A DNA stretch of 64,000 nucleotides from Caryophanales bacterium UBA6865 (GTDB lineage: Bacteria; Bacillota_I; Bacilli_A; RFN20; CAG-826): the NCBI GenBank assembly GCA_002449265.1, contig DKCV01000025.1:1-64000 (forward strand), written 5' to 3'. The notes beneath the pieces were generated by a model. The model was given only the letters and a program-made list of their open reading frames with translations, searched no databases and was not told the origin of the DNA. The translations under genes were made by a program, and so were the position numbers. Shown piece after piece: positions 32,671 to 40,897 of the stretch (position 1 is its first letter; each line of letters opens with the position of its first letter).

Positions 32671-34110
32671 TTAATGCCGATTCACCAATTCTAAATACAT
32701 GCCCATGTAATTTCTTGCGCTATTGGACCAACTGCGATCAAGCTTCATGGCATTGCGCGCAACGGCGTAATAATCTTTTTGATTAGCATAGAGGCGACTA
32801 GCGACTCCAATCGCGTAATCAAGCCCTTCCGCGTTATAGTCATTAAAGCCAATACCGTCTTTCCCTTTCGTCGATATTTCGTCATATCCATGAACCGTAT
32901 CAACAAGACCTCCCGTATAGCGAACGATAGGAAGAGTGCCATATCGCTGCGCAACCATTTGTGAAATTCCGCATGGTTCAAATAAGCTTGGCATGAGGAA
33001 GAAGTCACTACCGGCGTAGATTTTATGAGCCAAAGCATTGCTATAGCCAATATAGATACCGCATGTATCAGGGAAATCGTTACGCAATGATTCTAATTTT
33101 TGCTCAAGTTCATATTCGCCTGACCCTAAAACAACAAGGTTCGCACCATTAGAAAGAGCTTTTCTACCGCTTTCTAAGACCAAATCAATTCCTTTTTGCC
33201 AAGATAAGCGAGAAACTAATCCATAAACCGGGCCGCCATACCAATGAATATTGAAGGCGGATAATAAATCCTTCTGGTTTGCATGCTTTGCGCTCACTAA
33301 GGTTCTAGAAGTGTATTTTTTCGCTAAGAATTCATCATGAGAAGGATTCCATTCTTTAGTATCGATGCCATTCAAAAACCCTGCAAAATCCGCTTCTCTA
33401 AGACGAAGAACATCGGATAGACCTTGACTTCCTAATGGGGTAAGGAGTTCTTCTCGATGCGTTGGAGAAACGGTCGTAATTTTATCGGCATAGATAATGC
33501 CGGCTTTTAACGTGGAGAACAAATCCTGGAAGCGAACATTGCCATTACTATAAATCTCATCGCTGAGGTTGAAGAAATTGCCTAAGAAATAACGGTCAAG
33601 CATCCCTTTAAAGGCAGGGTTATGAATCGTTAAAACAAAGTGCATCTCGTTATAAAAGGGGTCACCTTTCCTTCCTTCTTTAATAATGCAAGGAACCATC
33701 GCGCTTTGCCAATCGTGAACATGGACAATATCTGCTTTGAAGGATAAGAATTTCAATAATTCTGTCGCTGCCAAAGCGTAGAAAGCAAATCTCTCTCCAT
33801 CATCGTTATAACCATAGAGATTTTCGCGGTCAAAATAATAAGGGTTATCTATAAGATAATAATGAATCCCGTCGATCTCAGTAGCGAATATCGTTGCCGT
33901 TTGTCTTCGCCAGCTCATCGAAACCGTGAAAGAGCCGATTTGGCGAATCGGGTATCCACCCTTCCTTTTGATTGACTCATAAAATGGAAGAGCAATGATA
34001 ACATCATTCCCTTCTTTAGCGAGTTCAGCGCTTAACGCATATGCTACATCCGCTAAACCGCCACTTTTCGCGAGTGGGTTACTCTCGCTGGCAAACATTG
34101 CAATCTTCAT
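32671..34110 (-). CDS. glgA: Glycogen synthase (ADP-glucose)
   Basis: GT5 glucosyltransferase extending alpha-1,4-glucan from ADP-glucose. 479 residues with the N-terminal KSGGLADV (residues 15-22, normally KTGGL, binding ADP-glucose), VHVHDWQSA, an RLSWQKGIDLV segment opening the C-terminal Rossmann domain, and the GT-B signature LMPSLFEPCGISQM. GTLPIVRYTGGLVDTV completes the acceptor site. It overlaps glgD by 4 bases and belongs to glgC-glgD-glgA. Confidence 0.95.
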   Translation of the reverse strand: MKIAMFASESNPLAKSGGLADVAYALSAELAKEGNDVIIALPFYESIKRKGGYPIRQIGSFTVSMSWRRQTATIFATEIDGIHYYLIDNPYYFDRENLYGYNDDGERFAFYALAATELLKFLSFKADIVHVHDWQSAMVPCIIKEGRKGDPFYNEMHFVLTIHNPAFKGMLDRYFLGNFFNLSDEIYSNGNVRFQDLFSTLKAGIIYADKITTVSPTHREELLTPLGSQGLSDVLRLREADFAGFLNGIDTKEWNPSHDEFLAKKYTSRTLVSAKHANQKDLLSAFNIHWYGGPVYGLVSRLSWQKGIDLVLESGRKALSNGANLVVLGSGEYELEQKLESLRNDFPDTCGIYIGYSNALAHKIYAGSDFFLMPSLFEPCGISQMVAQRYGTLPIVRYTGGLVDTVHGYDEISTKGKDGIGFNDYNAEGLDYAIGVASRLYANQKDYYAVARNAMKLDRSWSNSARNYMGMYLELVNRH

Positions 34111-35225
34111 AAAATAGCCCCCTGTTTCAAATAAATAATGTTATATGGATCGCCTTTTATCGTATGGCGCGCGGTGATGATGGAATATTTATCCACGACA
34201 ACATCGCCAAGTTTTACTTCATCCCCCACAGAAACTTGGCTTAGGATAATGGCGCGTTTAATCACGGCGCCTTTCCCGATTTTAACGCCACGACAAAGGA
34301 TAGAATCGGTCACTTCCCCTTCTACGATGCAGCCATTGGAGACAAAGGAATTACGAACATCGGCATTTTCTCCATATAGAGCGGGTGGGGTGTCGTGAGT
34401 TTGCGTATAGATTGGCCAATCTGGAACGAAGAGCTGTTCGGCAACATCGCGGTCTAATAATTCGAAGCTATATTCCACATAATGAGGCAAGGAATCGAAG
34501 CAACGGGCATACCCTTTAAATTCATGGGCATGCATTTTATAGGCGCCGATTTCCGCTAGCCAAGCAAGAGTCTCGCGCATGCCATAGGCACTACTCACTT
34601 CATTATGGCGACGAATCACTTCCGCTAAGACTTCCCGGTTAATGATCCACACTTCAAGAGAAACATTCGCGCTTTTCTCTTTTCCTTCATTTTTTCTAGC
34701 GCGGCGAACATAACCATTTTCATCGATATCAAAAAGGTTAGAGCTTCCGAATTCGCGGTCAGCATCATCAATCTTCTTATATAAAACGGTGATGTCTTCT
34801 CCTCTAGCGATATGTTCTTCCAAAATTGGGCGCAAATCCAAATTCATGATGATGTGGGCGCTTTGGAAAACGACATAAGAGGCATCGCTATCGTATAAAA
34901 CCCAATCATTTTCAAGGATGTTATTAATGTCGGTGTTATATGCTTCATTGAGTGAGCCTTTTTCATTGAAGAAGATGGTTTCTTTTCCAACTTTGGTATT
35001 GGTAACCCAGCTCATCATGCTGCCCATGTGTTTAAGGATGGAACGTTGATGGTTTTTTACCAAAATACCAACGTTATCGATTTCGCTATTGCAGAAATTA
35101 CTGAGGGCGAAATCGCAGAATGCGTAACGCCCCAAAAAGGAAGTCGAAGCAAGAGGGCGGTTGCTCGTTAATTCGCCAAGTTCTGGCGAATTGTGACAAT
35201 CTAAAAGACCAATGACGTTTTTCAT
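34107..35225 (-). CDS. glgD: Glucose-1-phosphate adenylyltransferase subunit GlgD
   Basis: Regulatory/auxiliary partner of GlgC in the ADP-glucose pyrophosphorylase of Bacillota. 372 residues from the ATG at 35225 (6 bases after the glgC stop; AGGGA upstream). The nucleotidyltransferase fold is kept (FLGRYAFCDFALSNFCNSEIDNVG in parts), but the N-terminal GGxGTRL nucleotide loop of GlgC is missing (LDCHNSPELGELTSNRPLAS instead), the hallmark of GlgD. The C-terminal left-handed beta helix is present (GCIVEGEVTDSILCRGVKIGKGAVIKRAII in parts). Confidence 0.92.
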   Translation of the reverse strand: MKNVIGLLDCHNSPELGELTSNRPLASTSFLGRYAFCDFALSNFCNSEIDNVGILVKNHQRSILKHMGSMMSWVTNTKVGKETIFFNEKGSLNEAYNTDINNILENDWVLYDSDASYVVFQSAHIIMNLDLRPILEEHIARGEDITVLYKKIDDADREFGSSNLFDIDENGYVRRARKNEGKEKSANVSLEVWIINREVLAEVIRRHNEVSSAYGMRETLAWLAEIGAYKMHAHEFKGYARCFDSLPHYVEYSFELLDRDVAEQLFVPDWPIYTQTHDTPPALYGENADVRNSFVSNGCIVEGEVTDSILCRGVKIGKGAVIKRAIILSQVSVGDEVKLGDVVVDKYSIITARHTIKGDPYNIIYLKQGAIL

Positions 35226-35230
35226 AACAA

Positions 35231-36364
35231 TTATTTCCCTGCCTTTCCATTGCAAACGAGGGCAATGCCGTCGTGCTCGAGATTGATTTTTTCATTTGCT
35301 TCAACTAGCGTCTCAGGACCAATAATTGCGTCCTCGACTTGCGCGCCTTTCTTAATCAAAGCGCCATTCATGATAACGGTGTTCTTGCAATAGGCGCCAG
35401 CTTCAATCGTAACGTCGCCAGAAATAACGCAATGGTCAACATTTCCTAATACAATCGCACCTTGGTTAATCAAAGAATCCTTTACTTCAGCGCGTGGCCC
35501 AATGTATTGAGGGTGGCTTCTTAAATCCTCAGAATAAATTTTGTTTTCGCCTTGTACGGTATATAAATTGACTAAGGGATCGCCAGAGAGAAGTAAATCC
35601 ATGTTGGCTTGATGTAAGCTAGCGACCGTGCCGACGTCTTTCCAATAGCCATGGTAGGTATAAGCAACAAGCTTCTTTCCTTCCGAAAGCATAGTAGGTA
35701 TGATGTTTTTCCCAAAATCGTGATCGCTATCTAATTTCGCGTCAGCAATAAGCTCTGCGCGTAACACTTTGTAAGTGAAAATATAGATGCCCATCGAAGC
35801 GAGATTGCTGATTGGCTTCTTTGGCTTTTCGACAAAATTCGTGATGTTGTCATCTTTATCGGTAACGAGAATTCCAAATCGAGACGCTTCTTCCATTGGA
35901 ACTGGATAAACCGAAATCGTGCAATCCGCCTTGCTATTAATATGTTTTTTGAGCATATCTAAATAATTGCAGCTATAAATATGATCGCCCGAGAGAATCA
36001 AAACATATTCTGGATTGACGCTATCAAGCCAATCGATGTTTTGGTAAATTGCATCAGCAGTTCCTAAATACCAGTTGCTGCCTTCTTCAGTTTGCTTTGG
36101 CGTTAATACAGAAGTTAAGGATTTGTTTCCATTAAGCCCCCATTTTTCACCATTTCCGATATAAGTATTTAATTCACTGCTTTCGTATTGGGTTAAAACG
36201 CCAACGCAGTGAATCCCACTATTTGCGCAGTTGGACAATGGAAAATCGATGATTCGGTATTTTCCTCCATAAGAAACAGCAGGTTTTGCGCGCTTTTTTG
36301 TCAAAGCCTGCAAGCGGGTGCCTTTTCCACCCGCTAAGATCATAGCGGCCAATTTTGTGCTCAT
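35231..36364 (-). CDS. glgC: Glucose-1-phosphate adenylyltransferase GlgC
   Basis: Makes ADP-glucose from glucose-1-phosphate and ATP, the committed step of glycogen synthesis. 377 residues: LAGGKGTRLQALTKKRAKPA (residues about 11-30) is the nucleotide and allosteric signature, RIIDFPLSNC follows, SGDHIYSCNY holds the catalytic Asp, and VEKPKKP the sugar-phosphate site. The C-terminal hexapeptide-repeat beta helix runs from about residue 290. AGGAG precedes the ATG. It is first in glgC-glgD-glgA(-leuS); glgB and glgP are not in the window. Confidence 0.96.
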   Translation of the reverse strand: MSTKLAAMILAGGKGTRLQALTKKRAKPAVSYGGKYRIIDFPLSNCANSGIHCVGVLTQYESSELNTYIGNGEKWGLNGNKSLTSVLTPKQTEEGSNWYLGTADAIYQNIDWLDSVNPEYVLILSGDHIYSCNYLDMLKKHINSKADCTISVYPVPMEEASRFGILVTDKDDNITNFVEKPKKPISNLASMGIYIFTYKVLRAELIADAKLDSDHDFGKNIIPTMLSEGKKLVAYTYHGYWKDVGTVASLHQANMDLLLSGDPLVNLYTVQGENKIYSEDLRSHPQYIGPRAEVKDSLINQGAIVLGNVDHCVISGDVTIEAGAYCKNTVIMNGALIKKGAQVEDAIIGPETLVEANEKINLEHDGIALVCNGKAGK

Positions 36365-36397
36365 TTAGTATTCTCCTCAAACGGCGATCTTTCTTTG

Positions 36398-36418
36398 AAA
36401 TACTATAACATAGTATTT
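36398..36418 (-). promoter_or_regulatory. glgC -10 box embedded in a 21-base palindrome, probable operator
   Basis: AAATACTAT and ATAGTATTT (36398-36406, 36410-36418) are perfect 9-base arms around AAC. On the minus strand the right part supplies an extended -10, TG-T-TATAGT (36410-36402), about 40 bases before the glgC ATG. A repressor bound here would block RNA polymerase. The regulator is unknown. Confidence 0.55.
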
Positions 36419-36534
36419 GCCTAGAAAATACGCTCGAACCAACCTTTTCGTTAATTTTTTTCTTTTTCTTTACGAAATAAAACCGAAAGACAGTCAAGGA
36501 AAATGCACTTACGTCATTTTTATTAAGAATTGTT

Positions 36535-36563
36535 TTGCGCTCAATATACCGATATGGTATATT
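36535..36563 (+). promoter_or_regulatory. rpmB promoter with palindrome over the -10 box
   Basis: TTGCGC (36535-36540), a 17-base spacer and TATATT (36558-36563). AATATACC (36543-36550) and GGTATATT (36556-36563) form a perfect inverted repeat around GATAT that covers the -10. Confidence 0.65.
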
Positions 36564-36599
36564 TCTAAGCGCGCTTTTAGCGTTGTAGAGGTAAAAGTT

Positions 36600-36809
36600 A
36601 TGTCAAGAGTATGCCCAGTTTCCGGAAAAAAGGCGATGAGTGGTAACAACCGCAGCCATAGTGTCCGCGCTACACGCCGCACTTGGAACGTCAATCTTCA
36701 AAAGTACAAAGTTGAAATTAACGGCAAGATGGTTGAGGTCAGAATGTCCGCTCGTGCTTATCGCGCTTTGAACAAGAGCACCAAGAAAACCACCGAAGAA
36801 GCAAAATAA
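36600..36809 (+). CDS. rpmB: 50S ribosomal protein L28
   Basis: 69 residues: SRVCPVSGKKAMSGNNRSHS, then ATRRTWNVNLQKYKVEINGK and a C-terminal VRMSARAYRALNKS. There is only one Cys, so this is a zinc-free (C-minus) form. The ATG at 36600 follows AGAGGT; a longer open frame starting at 36417 would run through the promoter and is not used. A bidirectional terminator lies 20 bases after the stop. Confidence 0.95.
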   Translation: MSRVCPVSGKKAMSGNNRSHSVRATRRTWNVNLQKYKVEINGKMVEVRMSARAYRALNKSTKKTTEEAK

Positions 36810-36828
36810 ATTATTTCATTTCTAAAGC

Positions 36829-36852
36829 AAAAGATGCCCGTAGGCATCTTTT
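36829..36852. terminator. Bidirectional intrinsic terminator between rpmB and the rsmB-rpe operon
   Basis: AAAAGATGCC (36829-36838) and GGCATCTTTT (36843-36852) form a 10-bp stem with a CGTA loop and A/T tails on both sides. It serves rpmB rightward and the membrane-protein gene leftward. Confidence 0.9.
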
Positions 36853-36855
36853 CTT

Positions 36856-37539
36856 TTATCGATTTATCGTAAGAAAATAGAGACCAATTAAAGCGATGAG
36901 GTTATTAAGAATCGCTACAAAGTAAAGCACCCATTCACTATACGGAAGAACGAACCTTTTTGGTCTACAATAACTAACGGAGCCGTCCTCACTCACACTC
37001 TTTTCTAATTTTGCCCAGTCCTTAAGTTTGGGATTAATAAGAAGCAAAACAGAAGCAAATAGTCCTAAAAAGAGAAATATGGTAACGATCAAGCTAAAGA
37101 CATCTCTTAAATTGCGGTAAACCGCCGCAAAATAAAAGCCAGACATCCCGCAAAACAATATTTCGCCAATTCCCGTAACGCAAAATAAGGATAGATGCTG
37201 CTTTGCGAAAGATAAATCGATATAGCTTAAGAAATATTGCCCTAAGGGTGCAATAATGCCCGCTAAAGAAAGCCCGACAAAAAAGAGACTATAATTCAGG
37301 TCGAATTGTTGAATAGCAAATAAGCCGTATAAGCCTGGTAAGATTCCAGTCAATAGGGATAATCCTTCCAATACTCTTAAGGGGTAATACAACTTGCTCT
37401 CTTTAGGTGGAAATAATTCATAAGAAAAATAGGAACGAAACGAAAATCTATCTTTGCTTTTCTTTTGAGTTAATGCTAAAAAGAGAAAACAAGCGGGTAA
37501 CAAAATCGTAAGCAATAAGAAGATGATGAAAAGAATCAT
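36856..37539 (-). CDS. Polytopic membrane protein of unknown function
   Basis: 227 residues with about six hydrophobic segments (near 1-22, 55-75, 82-103, 113-137, 143-168 and 203-224). Loops between them are short and slightly basic (TQKKSKDRFSFRSYF, INPKLKDWAKLEKS). I do not recognise the family. It overlaps rpe by 4 bases at the end of the leftward operon, in the place where Bacillus subtilis has thiN, but there is no resemblance to thiamine pyrophosphokinase. Confidence 0.6.
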   Translation of the reverse strand: MILFIIFLLLTILLPACFLFLALTQKKSKDRFSFRSYFSYELFPPKESKLYYPLRVLEGLSLLTGILPGLYGLFAIQQFDLNYSLFFVGLSLAGIIAPLGQYFLSYIDLSFAKQHLSLFCVTGIGEILFCGMSGFYFAAVYRNLRDVFSLIVTIFLFLGLFASVLLLINPKLKDWAKLEKSVSEDGSVSYCRPKRFVLPYSEWVLYFVAILNNLIALIGLYFLTINR

Positions 37540-38222
37540 TCTTTTCCCTCCAAAAGGGCAAACCGTTTTGCAAAATCGTCATGCCCATATAAATAAGAGC
37601 CAGCGACAAGGAGTTCGGCACCTTTTGCGATTGCCTCTTTCGCCGTTTTCTCGTTAACTCCCCCATCGATTTCTAAAATCGGGGGGTTGGATAAATGGTC
37701 GAGTTCTTTTCTTAACTTTGAAATTCTTTCTAGCCCATTCGGATCAAAAGGTTGCCCTCCCTTCCCTGGATGAACCGTCATAAGAAGAATTAAATCGAAG
37801 GAAGATAAATAAGGATAAATGGTTTCTAGAGGAGTTTCAGGATTGATTGCAAGTCCCGCAAACGCGTGATTTCTTTTAATGATAGAAGCCCCACGCAATA
37901 CTTCTTCTTTTTGATTAATTGCTTCGATATGGAAAGTAACAATGTTAGACACTAAGGAATAATCGCTAACAACAGCAAGAGGATTAACGACCATTAAATG
38001 GGTGTCTTTTAAAAAAGGATGACCTACATGGGGGTCAACAATATTTCTAGCGACATCAATTCCAAAAGAAGTATTGGGGACGAATTTTCCATCCATGACA
38101 TCAATATGGATAAAATAAGAGCCCGCCTTGGCGGCTTTATAAGCCTCTTCTTCGAGTTGATTTTTATCTGCCGATAATAAAGAAGGGTTACCTTTAGGAT
38201 AAGAAAAATCGCGCAAATTCAT
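37536..38222 (-). CDS. rpe: Ribulose-phosphate 3-epimerase
   Basis: Interconverts ribulose-5-phosphate and xylulose-5-phosphate in the pentose phosphate pathway. 228 residues, a TIM barrel with the metal and catalytic motifs HIDVMDGKFVPNTSFG (residues about 39-54), DTHLMVVNPL, LLMTVHPGKGGQPFDP and EIDGGVNEKTA near the C-terminus. The start ATG overlaps the kinase stop by one base, and the position after prpC and the kinase gene matches the conserved Bacilli cluster (with rsgA absent). Confidence 0.95.
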   Translation of the reverse strand: MNLRDFSYPKGNPSLLSADKNQLEEEAYKAAKAGSYFIHIDVMDGKFVPNTSFGIDVARNIVDPHVGHPFLKDTHLMVVNPLAVVSDYSLVSNIVTFHIEAINQKEEVLRGASIIKRNHAFAGLAINPETPLETIYPYLSSFDLILLMTVHPGKGGQPFDPNGLERISKLRKELDHLSNPPILEIDGGVNEKTAKEAIAKGAELLVAGSYLYGHDDFAKRFALLEGKE

Positions 38223-39100
38223 TATTTAAAACCAAAGAGCCAAGAGATAAAGCCCTTCCTTTCCTTAAAATTTTTGCCATTTTTCATCGCTTCAAAAATT
38301 GCGTCATGCATCTCTTTTGCGCTCTGAAAACGCTCTTCTTTTCTTTTTCGACAAGCTTTAATGATGATTTTATCTAACGCTCTAGGAACGCTAGGAAGGG
38401 TAAAACTTGGCTCAGGGAAATGATTTTTGATTTGCTTAATCGCAATTTCTTCGGGATTATTCCCGTCAAAAGGAACTTTTCCGATAAGAATTTCGTAAAA
38501 GACAATGCCCATGGAATAGATATCGCTAAGTGGAGTGCTAAGCTCTCCGATTAAAACTTCTGGGGCGCAATAATAAACAGTTCCGCTTATTGCATCACCC
38601 TTTGGTTTTTCCCCGATTTCAGAGCTAATCCCAAAATCGCTGATTTTAATCGAACCATCGCTTAAATAAAAAAGGTTATCTGGCTTAATGTCGCGATGAA
38701 CAATGCCATGTTCATGAATATATTGCACACCTTCTGTGAGCTGGAGCATAACTTCGCAAGCTTCTAAGGTAGAAAGATGATGCACGCTCGAGAAATTCAA
38801 GCGGTCACGCAAAGTCTCTCCACGCACATATTCGTTAACCATATAAGGTCTACCATCGATTGTCCCTTGCCCGTATACCCTAACGATATAAGGACTATTT
38901 AAACTAGCAACCGCGATGCATTCACGCTGAAAACGAGCGATGTTTTTCACATCTTTCATCATCTCAACGCGCATGATTTTAATCGCAACCGTCTTGCGGG
39001 TTATAGCGTCATAAGCCTCATAAACATCGGCCATTCCGCCATGAGCGATGGGGTTGACAATGTGATAGCGTTCATCAATTCTATCTCCGCGCCCGATCAT
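38222..39100 (-). CDS. prkC: PrkC-like Ser/Thr protein kinase lacking membrane anchor and PASTA domains
   Basis: 292 residues from the ATG at 39100 (4-base overlap with prpC; GGGAG upstream; an earlier TTG at 39118 is possible). A complete Hanks-type kinase domain: glycine loop IAHGGMADVYEA (18-29), ATP Lys41 in VAIKIM, HRDIKPDN catalytic loop, DFGIS, and an activation segment ending GTVYYCAPE. The protein stops some 20 residues after the domain, in a basic, aromatic tail (FKERKGFISWLFGFK). Bacillus PrkC continues into a membrane helix and extracellular PASTA repeats (about 650 residues in total); here the stop is followed directly by rpe, so this is not a local frameshift. It is probably soluble or peripherally bound, reversed by the adjacent PrpC. 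Confidence 0.9.
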   Translation of the reverse strand: MIGRGDRIDERYHIVNPIAHGGMADVYEAYDAITRKTVAIKIMRVEMMKDVKNIARFQRECIAVASLNSPYIVRVYGQGTIDGRPYMVNEYVRGETLRDRLNFSSVHHLSTLEACEVMLQLTEGVQYIHEHGIVHRDIKPDNLFYLSDGSIKISDFGISSEIGEKPKGDAISGTVYYCAPEVLIGELSTPLSDIYSMGIVFYEILIGKVPFDGNNPEEIAIKQIKNHFPEPSFTLPSVPRALDKIIIKACRKRKEERFQSAKEMHDAIFEAMKNGKNFKERKGFISWLFGFK

Positions 39101-39852
39101 TCTTTTATCGTCTCCCAATAAGCAATTCCTTCATTATCGCTGCCACCTGAAGCATTTGCCTCCGCGATTAAACTAACGACCTTTTGATCAGCTCGTTCGT
39201 TCGTGGAAATAATGCCGTGTATTGTATTTGCCGGGATTTGGTTATAAAGGCCATCCGAACATAGAAGAATAGATTCCCCATGATATTCAAAAAAGGAAAA
39301 AGTCAAAGAAACGGAAGGATAAATTCCTAACGCGTTCATAAGAACGTGGCGATCAGGATGAGATAAAGCTTCTTCTGGAGTGATTTTTCCCGTAGAAACA
39401 AGATATTGTACATAAGTTTGGTCTTCAGTGATTTGCTTTAAAGAAGTTCCATCATCTAGATACGCTCTAGAATCGCCGATATTAGCAACCATAAGACGAT
39501 TACTAGAAAGGAGCGCCATAACAAGAGTAGTGCCCATCCCTTTATATAAAGGATTTGCATCCGCCATCTCGAAAATCTTTGCATTTGTTTCCTTAATTAC
39601 TTTTGAAGCCCACCACTCATCTTGCTTTCGGAAAAGAGATTTTTTCTTTTTTCGAAAGGCCTTTGTGATGCAATTGATCGCGGTTTTGCTGGCTAAATCG
39701 CCTTTATTCGCGCCACCCATCCCATCGCAGACAATTAGCAAAACCTCGCCATCTTCATTGAGAAGTACCATGGCTTGGTCTTCATTGTTTGTACGAGTTT
39801 TACCAATATCCGTCCGATAGGCATATGTGCCAAAGAATTGCTCTTTTTTCAT
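39097..39852 (-). CDS. prpC: PP2C-family protein phosphatase PrpC
   Basis: Mn2+-dependent Ser/Thr phosphatase that counteracts the neighbouring kinase. 251 residues from the ATG at 39852 (AAGGGGC upstream; it overlaps the rlmN stop by 4 bases). Metal-binding motifs are TNNEDQAMV, LIVCDGMGGANKGDLAS, VANIGDSRAYL, LLCSDGLYNQI and GGSDNEGIAYW. There is no membrane segment. The rlmN-prpC-prkC order is standard in Bacilli. Confidence 0.95.
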   Translation of the reverse strand: MKKEQFFGTYAYRTDIGKTRTNNEDQAMVLLNEDGEVLLIVCDGMGGANKGDLASKTAINCITKAFRKKKKSLFRKQDEWWASKVIKETNAKIFEMADANPLYKGMGTTLVMALLSSNRLMVANIGDSRAYLDDGTSLKQITEDQTYVQYLVSTGKITPEEALSHPDRHVLMNALGIYPSVSLTFSFFEYHGESILLCSDGLYNQIPANTIHGIISTNERADQKVVSLIAEANASGGSDNEGIAYWETIKE

Positions 39853-40892
39853 TTTTTCGCCCCTTGATACTTCACACGAAGTTGACCACATGCTGCATCA
39901 ATATCTGTACCAAACTCCTTCCGAATTGTGCAATTGATGCCCCTTTTACGAAGTTCATCATTAAACGCACGAATCGTTTTTTCGCTTGATCTTTCAAATG
40001 GTTTTTCTTTGACGGGATTATAAGGAATTAAATTAACATATGCTAAAGTGCCGCGAATTAAATCGCTCAATTCATCTGCGCATTCTTTCGAATCGTTAAT
40101 TCCTTTAAGGAGAATGTATTCAAAAGTGACACGTCTACCGCCCTTTTCTTCATAATAATGAACGGCCTCCATAAGGTCTTTTAAGGAATAATGGTTAGCA
40201 ATCGGCATGATTTTTTTGCGGATAGTATCATTAGGAGCATGTAGAGAAATTGCCAAATTGATTTGGATTCCTTCTTCAGCATACTTACGAATCCCTGGCA
40301 CTAATCCACAGGTACTAACGGTAATATGACGAGCGCCGATTGCAAGCCCTTTGGCTTCGTTACAAATATGAACGAAAGAAAGAACATTATCGTAATTGTC
40401 AAATGGTTCACCAGTGCCCATAACAACTATATGGGTGACGTTTTGTCCTTCTTCAGAAAGGATTTCATTGATGGAAAGGACTTCCCCCATCATTTCCGCG
40501 CTCGTGAGATTTCTTTCTTTTCTGAGTAAGCCAGAAGCACAAAAAGCGCATCCCATCGAGCAACCAACTTCGCTAGAAACGCAAATCACGTTTCCATAGT
40601 CATAACGCATTAAAACAGTTTCTACTTTTGCTCCATCCGCCATTTCAAGCAAGAGTTTGACGGTTCCATCGCTCGAATCTTGACGCTTAAAAATGGAAGG
40701 GAGCGATACGCAATAGTCGCGTTTTAAAACTTCCCGAAAGGATTTAGAGATATCAGTCATTTGATCGAAATCATAAACCTTTTTGACATAAATCCATTGG
40801 TAAAGTTGAACGGCGCGATATGGTTTTTCCCCAACGGAAACCATTTCTTCTTGCAGCGCCTTTAATGTATATCCAAGTAAGTTCTTTGCCAT
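39849..40892 (-). CDS. rlmN: Dual-specificity RNA methyltransferase RlmN
   Basis: Radical-SAM enzyme forming m2A2503 in 23S rRNA and m2A37 in some tRNAs. 347 residues: an N-terminal helical domain, the 4Fe-4S motif Cys-x3-Cys-x2-Cys in VGCSMGCAFCASG (about residues 105-117), GTGEPFDNYDNV, and the second essential Cys near the C-terminus in DAACGQL. It lies 5 bases after the RsmB homologue. Confidence 0.95.
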   Translation of the reverse strand: MAKNLLGYTLKALQEEMVSVGEKPYRAVQLYQWIYVKKVYDFDQMTDISKSFREVLKRDYCVSLPSIFKRQDSSDGTVKLLLEMADGAKVETVLMRYDYGNVICVSSEVGCSMGCAFCASGLLRKERNLTSAEMMGEVLSINEILSEEGQNVTHIVVMGTGEPFDNYDNVLSFVHICNEAKGLAIGARHITVSTCGLVPGIRKYAEEGIQINLAISLHAPNDTIRKKIMPIANHYSLKDLMEAVHYYEEKGGRRVTFEYILLKGINDSKECADELSDLIRGTLAYVNLIPYNPVKEKPFERSSEKTIRAFNDELRKRGINCTIRKEFGTDIDAACGQLRVKYQGAKK

Positions 40893-40897
40893 AAAAA

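Noticed and set aside
38222..39118. Frameshift explanation for the short PrkC-like kinase
   Set aside because: The kinase stop overlaps the rpe start, and no membrane or PASTA-like sequence is present in any frame nearby.
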